Both the position numbers and the translations under genes were made by a program. This document shows positions 54,482 to 64,000 of a stretch of 64,000 bases of DNA, in pieces (position 1 is the first letter of the stretch; each line of letters opens with the position of its first letter). The notes beneath the pieces were generated by a model, which had not been told where the DNA came from, ran no database searches, and saw only the letters and a program-made list of their open reading frames with translations. Source of the DNA: Lingula anatina (lineage: Eukaryota; Brachiopoda; Lingulata; Lingulida; Lingulidae); contig NW_019775758.1 in the NCBI RefSeq assembly GCF_001039355.2, positions 344,813 to 408,812 of the forward strand. The letters run 5' to 3'.

Positions 54482-57214
54482 GTAAGTAAAGAAAATAATC
54501 ATCTGAGTAATATTTGTTTGGGTGAGTATTTGATGGTGGATTTTTAAACTGTGAAAATTGAACGGATCGGCGTAACGTACAGAGACGGACATACACTTTC
54601 TACTATAGTTGATTGTGATATATGTTATCGTCTCTAAGATAAATAAACACTTACCATGTGCCTTTCACGTGTTTAAAATCGGGGGAAGGTATAGGCCTCA
54701 AGTTAATCGGAAAATATGCTATACGAAACTTAATCTGTTTAACAAAGTGATTATCATAATTGTTCTTATTATTAAAGGGATACAATACAATACAATAAAT
54801 TTTATTTCATGTCGGTTATAAATTGAATAGAAACATTAGCTTTACAGCTATTCTCCGACTGTAAGATAATAGGATAATAGCTCTTCGTATGATATCTATA
54901 TTATACAATAAAAACATTGTGAACAACTCATAGAAATATAATATATCCTGTTTTACCACAAAAACGTCAGTTATAGCTATTATATTCTGATATCTGAGCT
55001 TGTCTTCAGATCCACTGATGGCTGTACTCAGTTATAATCTCTTACAGATTTTAACAAAAAACCAAACTTTTTAGAAAAAAAAACAGGGACTAATTTTGAA
55101 TGTAAAAATGGATTCATTAACCATTAGTAAGTACGGGAAATTTGTTGTTTACTCCAGGAAAATTCATTTTTTTGGCCAAAACGAAGAGTTCTTATCCCTT
55201 TAATGTAGTGACGCCTTTAATGATAATTATGACATCAACTGAAAACGGAAGAGATGTAAACCTGCCCTATTAACTCAAATGATGTCGTCATGATAAATTA
55301 CTTTTATTATAAGATGTCTGGATTCTTAACAAGCAACAATGGTCGTCAGCTGATTGTCGTGCCAAAGGAATAATTGATATAGTGACCTTAATTAAGCCGT
55401 TTAAGGTAGCTCGGTTCAGTGTTTTATTGTTTATTGTCCCTTTTGTCTGGGGAAGTGTATATTGTGACTGTGTGCTAATAATAACTTTGCTGACAGGAAA
55501 CCGTGCCCCTTGTTTTGATGTAAACTTGTATAACCTTGCATGACTAAGACCTAAGTGGATTTTATTCAGGTAATGAAGGGGAAAACTGTTGACAACAAAA
55601 GGGCTAGGTAAGGCAAGAATGGCAGTGCCATGTCAGAATTCTATTGTTGACTACAGTATAAAATCAAAGGTTAAACAAATGAAAATAAATTGCTGCCAGT
55701 TCTTTTAGATATTTCTAAAAGAGAAAAGGTAATTTACAATGGCTGAATGCTCTGTTGAATTGGCTCTGATGGTAAAGAAAAATAAAGATGGGCGAAAGAA
55801 ATATATTGAAACAAAGAGACCAGGCTAAAGAAATGTATTGAAACTAAGAGACTTTGACTATATACAGCGCTTGGTGAAAAAGAATAAAGCAGCATGATAT
55901 CTTTTTCTGTCTTCTTGCTGTACCTTTTTTTGATCCAAACAACAGGCTTATTTTGAGATGCCAGCATTGCGAGGTAAACAAAGTTATTTATGTCAGTGGT
56001 CAGTTAGATAACCAGTCAAGCGGTCAGTAGGGCTGTCAGATATATACTCCTATCATACCCCTGTTGTCCAGTGGATCACTTTGTTAACGGCTGTACAAGT
56101 CTTTGTAAAACAAGGCATCGCACAGTCTGACACGCATCCAGGTATGGTATACAGGGAGTTTTTTCTTGCATGTGAGTCATTTTATGAACATCTTATTCCC
56201 CTCCATTAAGCCTTTTATCTCTGATTGTAAAACTATTTTTACCAAAATGAGATCAAGGGGGGTTTAGATTAGAGGTGCAGGTGATGAAAATTTTTTCTTG
56301 TCATTGGAAATAAAGCAAGTAGGGAAAACACCAGTTGAAAGTGGCTGCTCTGTATTATAAGAGAAAGATTGTCTGTAGATTATTTCTTAACAGGCAAGTT
56401 TTCACATACTTTTATACAGATAGATGTAGGAGGGCATTGCACATGTATGTATACTAGTAATAAGGCATATAGCCAGAATTTCTGAACCGTCAGCACCTAC
56501 TTAGAATTGCTCTTGTTCACTGTGACTTATTTATTGATTGATTGATGGATAAATATATTAATTCACCAGTGATCTTTGAATTAAGAGAGTAGACATCTTG
56601 CTTCATGTTAAAAAAACAGTACATTTGTAGGTTAATTCTTATGTTTATTGATATATTAGGAGCTGAGAGATAAGCTGATGAATAATATTTACAATGCAGT
56701 GGGCACCATGTGATTAGCTCCACATAGCCATATAGCACATCCAGGGTACTGTAACAAAATGCTGCTATAATGCCATAGTGCACACAGCTTGGTTGTTAGG
56801 TAACACCACACTCCCATATTGCACTGGTAGACCATATAGCTGTCAGCAGGGCACTAGACAGGCAACCTTTTAGCTATAACTTGGTCTTCCTATTGCAGTT
56901 TTGGGTAGCAGTTTTTTTCCATTTTTTTCCCCCTTTCTCTTTTGTATTGGAGCATGGGGAAACCTAGATGGCCAATCTCTGTTAGAAATTTTATTTGGTG
57001 TTTTTATTATTTCAAAATTCTGGTTGATTAGAAAGCCCTGATAGCTGCTAAATTATTCAGTATGTGCCCTGGGATTCTCCTTGAATTATTGCCAGGGCAG
57101 TCAGGTTCTCAAATTACACTGGACAGCCTTGTAGTGTGATACAGAGTTCCTGTTTCCTGATTTAGATGCCTGTTAGCCTCACCTTTGTACTGAAATACTT
57201 AGTGAGTTGATTTT

Positions 57215-57766
57215 TACCCCGTTCACACTACGCTCAGTTATCCGGATAAGTTGCGAATTAGGTCACAATTCGAATAAATGCCGTAGTGTGAACGCAAGAG
57301 GATTTTGAAAATGCGCATTTTCAAAATCCTGCAAGCGAGGTGGATTTCTAAGCGCGATCCGGATAACTTACCGGAATCGACACCTGTACAGATCTTACTG
57401 CGCACGTGTGCAGATAAGTGCGGGTATCTATGAACGCTGGTTTATTACTTTAGCGATTGCACCAAACGTATTTGGAGGTCACCACTCACTACAACATGAG
57501 GAAACAAACTTATTTTGCCACCCTATACTTCTCAAGAATGCTGGAATGTCTTTTGAGTTGCATTTGTCGTCACAAATTTTTGTTGATATTTTAAGATTTC
57601 CTGTGCGGCGCATGCGCGAGTGTTCAAAACAGGAAGTTAAATCTGAAATTTTCAACGTGGGATTCGGATTCGCTTAGCGAGTGTGAACGCAATACCGAAT
57701 CGGATTCCTTATGAAAAATCCGAATTATAGAAATGCGCATTTTGGCAACTGTAGTGTGAATGGGGT
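57215..57766. mobile_element. TIR element 'TACCCCGTTCACACTAC', 552 bp
   Basis: Ends are TACCCCGTTCACACTACG and the reverse complement of TACCCCATTCACACTAC. The interior repeats the CACACTACG / CGTAGTGTG motif and ATCCGGATAA on both strands, and includes a perfect 32-bp palindrome. No transposase is encoded. Confidence 0.75.
57299..57330. repeat. Perfect 32-bp palindrome inside the TIR element
   Basis: Centred on ATGCGCAT with arms AGGATTTTGAAA and TTTCAAAATCCT; the two halves are exact reverse complements with no spacer. Confidence 0.9.
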
Positions 57767-58749
57767 ATTTGATTGGGGACTGGAACTGTGCTTCCTTTCT
57801 CTCTCTCTCTCTCTCTCCCCCCCCCCCCCCTTCAATCATCTACCAGGGTGGCAGATTGATTTTTCACAGATATGTCTCTAGATAAATGGACAGTCATTTG
57901 GCTCTGTGTCACCCTGAGACGAAATCTCAAGGCTGATTACATGGCTAGTAATTGTTTGCATAACTGCTCAGGCACTGCCACTTGACATGTCCAAGCTAAG
58001 CCCCCTTGACAGCAATTAAGACAGTTAATTGCTCTGACATTAATCACTTGCTCTTCTGTGACAGATGAAAATAGCCCCTTATGAATAGCTTGTCACTTCA
58101 GAGTGAGGCTAACTGGGGAATCCCTTGTAGAATTTGTTGAGGTATAAATATTGATGCACTAAATAATTTTATAAGAAGAACAGAGAGTCAACACACCACT
58201 GGCAATGATATTATGAAATCAAATTGATGTTGTACGACGAACGCACATCGAACATCAACACAGCACTTTGTAGTTCTACTATCTTTGAAGACCAATTTAC
58301 AGCATATATATATCATATCTGTGGGAGAAGTTTTACAAGGAGTCTATAACAAGTAAGTCATCTAAAAGTCAAATTGGAGCTTTGGCATTGCACCAAAAAA
58401 CAAAACCTCCAGGAATTGATTGTTAGAACGTCTTGTTCTTTTTGGACAAAACAACTGATGTGACAGCCACCATATGGAATTCTGGGATACAGCTTGTGCA
58501 CAATTTCAGTGAATCCCTTCCAACCAAATGGCTAGTTTTAGCAGACTGCAGGGTTTGAGACAAATGAGCAGTTATAATATCGACACAAAGCTCAGCTCCT
58601 GCAGAGTGCGTACAATGCCATCTGCACGCACTCACGCAGGCAGATTTAATTGCTTCCATCTGGCTAAAAGTCATGGTAGCTTTTCCTCTTTTTTCCCCAT
58701 ATAATCTGCCACCCTGGTAGAGACCCCCCCCCCCCAACCCCACCCCACT

Positions 58750-58919
58750 CAGGGGCGGATCCAGAGATATTTTCTGAGAATCTTCCCAATTATCTCTGTT
58801 GATCCATCCTCCATTTTTGACCGTTTTCCGACAGAAAAAAATAAGATACCCGTCAATGTAAACTTGAAAATCTAGGCCGTCTTCCCGAAGACCCAGAAGA
58901 CGGCCTAAATCCGCCCCTG
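58750..58919. mobile_element. hAT-type MITE, copy 2
   Basis: 170 bp with the same CAGGGGCGGATCCAG and TAAATCCGCCCCTG ends as the copy at 14299-14466, diverged by scattered substitutions and small indels. Flanks share CCACT on both sides, a possible short target duplication. Confidence 0.85.
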
Positions 58920-59991
58920 CCACTACAATTTACTTCTGCCCAGCTATGCAAGGATCCAATAGTCCAAAACAACCCAAACATAAGCATTCCCAGATGTCGC
59001 AAGTTCAGTGTTAGATATATATAAAATAAGGTAACCTACAAGTGTACTAAACATATGATAAGATAACCTACAATTGTACTGAACATACACAGACAGCCAA
59101 GGGCACTGTTCAAGACCTCTTGACAATCTGTTTATCTAGGTCATGTAGCTAAGAATAGTAATATATTAAACAATTCAAGATTAAGATTCACAGCACAGTC
59201 AACAGTATCATGTATTTGTTTAGTTAAATGTTGCTGTTTTGCACAGAACCAGTTGAATCCAGACAGTCTAGATAAAGTGGGTGGAGGAGGTGAGTTCAGA
59301 TAGGAAAAAGGGGTTGTTTTGTGTCAGCTTTTATAGAAGGCTGGGAGTTGAGCTAATGTCATCTAGTCTTTGGTTCAGTCCAGGTAAGACAGGTGTATAT
59401 TTGTGATATGAAGCACCCTTATGAATCCATGAACTGTAACTGTAGTGCTTCATATAACAATAATTATCAGTGTTAAAGATTACTTTGTACTTTCATTAAA
59501 GGGAACACAAATACATTATTTTTGTTGATGCATTTGAAGTGGAATATCTTTTAGCGAAAAAAGTTTTTCTTTTCTCCCTGAATAAAAGATGATTGCAAAA
59601 GTTACAGAAGGCCAGTTAATGCCATCTAGGCACCCTTAGCAGGCAGACATTTACTGTGCACAGCTAGCTTGTTTGAGGTTACATATTGCTCATACAAATG
59701 AGTTTATGCAATACGTGGTATGCATACTTGTCTTAGTATCAAGGTTATAACAGTTGCTTGTTTGTATTTTTAGTTGATTCTGGGCGGTGTACAAGTGAAT
59801 TGAAGTTTTTTTTTCTTTCTTTTAGAAAAAAAAGGTATAAGTGAGAACTGTTCAAGCCAAGAAAACACCTGATCCACATATTACAATTACCCTTTTTTTT
59901 TTTTTTTTTTTCATATTAAATGAGCCATCTCTCTTACAGGTTAAAGCTAAAGTATAAGTGCACTGGTCAAGTGTAACAGTCACTGTCCAAG

Positions 59992-60977
59992 ATGGCTTCC
60001 ATCCCACCCAGTCAGTGCCAGGCCCACAAGATCATGGCCAGCATGCGCCACCAGAATCAACAACACCACAGTCCTGGCGTCAGCGCCTCCGACAGCAGCT
60101 TGACACCGCCTGGAAGCCCTAGGCGAACAGGTGAGAGAAAGAACCTAAATATTTTACTGTAAAAAATGTGGGGTTTCCTTTGACGCATAAAGTTCTGATA
60201 ATCAATAATTATGTGGCAAGAACTCGTTGTGGAAGTCCCTCCTGTAAAAAAAACAAAACAGTTATAATAAAATTAATTTAACAAAATGAGTGCAAAATAA
60301 AAATGATAAATAAGTTACACATGAAGGTAAAAATGATAATTCTGTTGTAAAATTTTTACTGTGTTCCCTAACAACTGGCACCCAGGACTGTGCTGTGTCT
60401 CACCTAACACAGTTCAGTGTCTCAACCCAATGCTGTATCTCATTTAACACAATACTGTGACTGTGTCACATCTAACACAATACTATGTTCTTCTCCAGGC
60501 AGTGATTCCCACTGGGGCTCCTGGTTCTCACTGGACAACATGAAGAAGTACATGCCAGTTAAAATCCTTTACAGCTTGTCAAATGGAAAGTAAGTAGATC
60601 TATTTAGATAATTTAAGAAATAAAGAAAACCCAAAAGAAGCATAGAAGTAAAAATAATGAATGCTTACAGCATATTTCACCAGAATTTTTATTATTTTAT
60701 TTCTCTGTTTTTTTTTTCCAGTGCCAGAAATGCATTTAACACAGTTACAAGTATATTCGGATCAGATATTCAGCTTTACAGTAAACCAAATTTTATTTAC
60801 ATTAGAGATTTTGCAACCATTTAAGAACATGATGGTTTCTTCTGGTATGTCTAGAACTAAATAGTAAAGTGCAATTTTAATTCCAGCCAGCAGCCACTGA
60901 AAATTCCCCAAGAGGGTGACACCATTGCCAGCAATTCAACCCTGGTAACCCAGGACAACAAAAACAACAACCAGTAA
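59992..60977 (+). CDS. Small protein, possibly PPDPF-like
   Basis: Three coding exons, 59992-60130, 60499-60589 and 60887-60977, joined in phase (1, then 2), give 106 residues. The first coding exon opens after an acceptor at 59939 with 52 noncoding bases; ATGGCTTCC has a purine-containing Kozak-like context. It starts MASIPPSQC, has a Ser/Pro-rich middle (SDSSLTPPGSPRR) and a central SDSHWGSWFSLDNMKKYM motif, then an Asn/Gln-rich end. It has no signal peptide or membrane segment. The MA-IP-S start, HW-(x)-(S/W)F core and length (human PPDPF about 114) recall the pancreatic progenitor differentiation factor family, but the match is weak and from memory. The splice structure supports a real gene better than its name. 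A GTAAGA at the stop codon could be an alternative donor. Confidence 0.6.
60385..60490. repeat. TGTGTTAG/TGTGACA-type cluster in intron 1 of the small gene
   Basis: Inverted variants (GTCTCACCTAACACAG, CTCATTTAACACAAT, GTCACATCTAACACAA) are spaced 30-40 bases apart, ending just before the acceptor of the second coding exon. Confidence 0.6.
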
Positions 60978-63900
60978 GAACTCTACGTCATTGCATGACC
61001 TTCACCTCCAACTTTGACCTTGAACCTTATTCAGGACAGGAAATTCATTGTGAAACTATATGGAAAGAAGGTGATGAGAAGAGATCTGTATTATAGCGAT
61101 TAAAAAATCAAAATGGGACATGTTCATTGACATGGACAACGGTTTTGGGGTTGCGATCCCAAGGTTTTGTTTTCCTGGTGCTAACAATTGAAAGTGAACT
61201 TAGAAGAAAAATGCCCACCAGAGAGCTCAGTGTAGAAGAGTAACTTTGATTTTCATGGTGGAGGTGATAGTCTGCACCAGTTATTCTAGAAGAGAGAGGT
61301 TTCTGCTGCGCAGTGGGAAAATTTCAACTACAAGAGACTTGGCTGTAAGGACAAAAGGTTCGTATTGAGAGAGAAATCTGCTGTGCAGGTATATTTATAT
61401 GTTAAATCTGTTGTATGGCAGCAACAGCAGGCTATTGTGTTAGAGGAGATTTCAGCTGTGCTGTAACACATTGCAGCAGAGAAGATGAGATATGATTGCA
61501 CCAGAGAAGACAACTGTTGTACAGTGGAGGATCCTTGGGTGTTTCCTGCTGCTTTGTAAAAATTTTTATTATTGTGAGGTATTATGTTATACATAGGTCG
61601 CTGGACTGTATGAAGGATATTATATTTTTATGTGCTCAAGACAGTTCTCATTCCTTCTAAAGAAAAACAAAGTCGTTTATGAAGGTTTCCCTCCTTTTAT
61701 GATGAAAAGAAAATGCATGTTTTTATGCCCATCTTCTATACTGCATGGTCATCCTCTCTGTTTGTCATTCTCTTCTATGACATGTTGATGTTTTTTTTTT
61801 TTTTTTTTTTTTTTTTGGGGGGGGGGGGTGCATACAAATGACAATATCTTTATGAGGATGCACATCTTGGTTTCCCATTGTAAAAGTGAACAGAGCAGTA
61901 CTGGAAAAATGCACCTGACTTTTTACAGAAACCCTCAACACTTGCATGTTTTATTTAGTTCAAGATATCAGAAAATATATATAACCAAGAGGGAATAGAT
62001 GAAATTTGATAGTTTGCAGCTATCTGTATGACATAATTATCTTAGTGTTATAATGCAATTATTAAGTGTATTGTTAAATTAAGAGAAGCACATTCTGCTA
62101 CCAGATAGCATTACATTATTAATAGTATAGAAGATTAGACAAACTTAATAGGACCTGTTGTGTTGGAATATGTAATCTTTGTTTTCTCAGGTAATATATT
62201 GAGTATACACGTGACCGCTAAGATTTAGAAGTTTTGCTGGGAATATATGTTTGTTGTATATGTATATGCAAAAGTTTACCTTATTTGTGCCCAAATCCTC
62301 ACATTAACTTATAGGTTAAGCAGCATATATGATCAACCTCCCTATACTCACTTAATATGAGAACCAGTTTTCTTGTCTTTAAGAGGGCTACGCACAACGC
62401 CAATGTCAGAAAGCAAAAATGTTCAGCTTTTTGGTATTTGCTCAACAGAGTTTTGGGTAAAATTACTTAGTAATACCTCCAGATGGCCACTCAGGTGTTT
62501 CATTATTTATGCCTACTTTTCGGTTTTTACAAAAGTGTCAACAAATTCAAGCGGGCAAAACTTGACTCTAGCTTAATTTCTTTTACAGGTGAAGGCGAGT
62601 CTGAATTATTGTTTACCTTCCATGATTTGTTGCTTGAATTATGGTTACCGTTCAAGTATCCTGTGTAATAGTGCAATCTGTATATATATTTGTTTTTATT
62701 GACTTGAGAATTGGGGCCTTAAACGTGCTGTCGTTCTCATGCGATTCTGCTTGTGAACTTCTTAATATAAATTTTGATTTTGTGCTACATTCTTACGTCG
62801 TGTATGTAATTCAAATTATTTAATGCATCTAATTATTATACTTGTCATAATTTTTTTTCTTTACCATTACATCGCTGAATGTACATTTCGGTTACGGTGC
62901 GTTTGTGATCTCCTGTCATTTTGAATGTATATATTTAACTCGTGTAAGCGGGTGCCTTATCCATTATGTAATATAAATTATTATACCATATGCACTCTCT
63001 TGTTGTGTTTGTCATAAATTTATTTTTCTCATATCTGTCAGCTGATTACGGGGTGTGTTTAGCCAAGAGCAGTTTTCTTGTCTTTAAGAGTTCAGGTCTG
63101 TGGACTCTGAGTAGAGCATCCAAAAACGAATGAAATTTAGATTAGGAGTGTTATTCATTTAAAGAAACATTTTCATCTGTCTCTGTAATAAGTTGCACAC
63201 GATGCTTGATAGTCTAGCAATTTCATTGCTGAGTCAAATAACTGCAACCACCTCAGCATCGAAACATGCACGACACCAGTGAGAGTGAAAACCTCGAGAG
63301 GATTTGAATATATGAACTTCACCTTAATCTTTTTTCAAAAAGGGCCACGATAACAATCAGCGTTGCAGTGATATTCTGAAGGTGTTTGAAATTGCGGCGA
63401 TACGCGTCCTATTCCCTTAGATTTCAACATCTGATATGAAAGAATCGCATTCTTGTTCTGAAAATTATTTTTCACACGATGGAGGGCAAAGTGATGAGAA
63501 AGTATTTCGAAATGGCGGGGAAATTCTTACATCTACTTAATTTGCAAATAAAAAAATAATAATAATTAGCAGTATGAGGAGTGGAATCTGGGTGCGCAGC
63601 CGCGAGACGATGATGATAGAATTGTCCACAAAAGAAGTGACCAAGTGAGGTAAACTTCTTTGTATTGATTTTTTTCTTGCGTGTGATGTACGATTTTGAA
63701 GCGTAACCAGTGATGCTGAACCCATTTATAGCAAATATATGAAATGCAATAAAACGAAAAAAAAAAGGCTTAAGAAAAGCATTATTAGGTATGGAAATAT
63801 GGCAATGACGAATTTTACTCTTGCCTCAGAGCATTCACTCGTATTCAATATATTTCGGCAAAAATTGAATACGAAAAATTTTTAAAGTACACTATGTAGA

Positions 63901-64000
63901 ATTTGCTATGAGAACGGAGAAAGGGAGGGCGTGCAATCGGCATTAAGTCGACGTCTCGACAACTATCCCTCCTCCTCACACGACTAAAACCTTTAGATTA
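60978..64000 (+). other. Presumed 3' UTR of the small gene and intergenic DNA
   Basis: No further coding exon supported. It contains a T/G homopolymer tract (about 61790-61828) and AT-rich sequence. Several possible polyadenylation signals exist, including AATAAA at 63748-63753, so the transcript end is not resolved. Confidence 0.4.

Larger units (their letters stand above)
54482..59939 (+). other. Presumed 5' UTR intron of the small gene at 60 kb
   Basis: No coding exon recognised over about 5.4 kb. It contains two transposon-derived elements (57215-57766, 58750-58919), a CT tract with C run near 57796-57831, and other donor-like sites that could close alternative noncoding first exons (for example about 59291 GAG|GTGAGT and about 59382 CCAG|GTAAGA). 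Confidence 0.4.

Noticed and set aside
58423-58923. 166-codon minus-strand open frame
   Set aside because: It runs through the hAT MITE and a C-rich tract; no protein family recognised and no splice logic.
62365-63090. A 21-base direct repeat (CAGTTTTCTTGTCTTTAAGA plus G) near 62365 and 63070
   Set aside because: The identity does not extend beyond the short match, so it may be chance or a minor relic; no element boundary seen.

Overview
This is nuclear DNA from an animal. Five protein-coding genes are split by GT-AG introns, untranslated regions are long and AT-rich, and there are many microsatellites and short non-autonomous DNA transposons. All recognised genes are bilaterian families (Staufen, WDR48/UAF1, FBXO16, SLC25A51, UDP-glucuronosyltransferase, an NXPE-like SGNH protein). 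Their closeness to vertebrate orthologues together with the invertebrate-style genome suggests a lophotrochozoan such as a mollusc, brachiopod or annelid; this is an inference. Single N characters at 12338, 28096, 30490, 33324 and 40825 mark contig joins in a draft assembly.

Layout. 1-4640: no gene seen; two tRNA-derived SINE heads and microsatellites. 4641-6332 (+): intronless UDP-glucuronosyltransferase whose expected catalytic histidine reads as arginine. 7-12.4 kb: intergenic, with two kinds of fold-back element and one doubtful minus-strand exon. 12666-14126 (+): intronless type II membrane SGNH/NXPE-like protein. 16801-18011 (+): two-exon mitochondrial NAD+ carrier SLC25A51. 23900-35900 (-): Staufen, rebuilt here as 16 coding exons and 762 residues with five dsRNA-binding domains. 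38688-43422 (+): FBXO16, ten coding exons, 445 residues. 46249-54078 (-): WDR48, nineteen coding exons, 674 residues. 59992-60977 (+): a 106-residue protein that may be a PPDPF relative. After 60978: probable 3' UTR and intergenic DNA.

The last five genes alternate in direction (+ - + - +). This gives two head-to-head promoter regions (Staufen/FBXO16 near 38.2-38.7 kb, WDR48/small gene near 54.1-54.5 kb) and two tail-to-tail ends (SLC25A51/Staufen near 20 kb, FBXO16/WDR48 near 44.45 kb). The genes do not form one pathway: NAD+ import, RNA transport and decay, SCF ubiquitin ligase and deubiquitinase activation are separate jobs.

The most interesting material lies in and around Staufen. Its start-codon exon, with its splice acceptor, is tandemly repeated about seven times. 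One of its splice donors is triplicated as a 23-bp repeat. A 34-bp minisatellite of about 27 units, each carrying a T-box half-site, fills a 3' intron, and related motifs are scattered through introns of other genes. Two copies of one 208-bp terminal-inverted-repeat element lie in opposite orientation inside the presumed Staufen transcript. An apparent exon duplication (25.5-28.1 against 28.1-30.5 kb) is bounded by single-N joins and looks like an unmerged second haplotype rather than biology.
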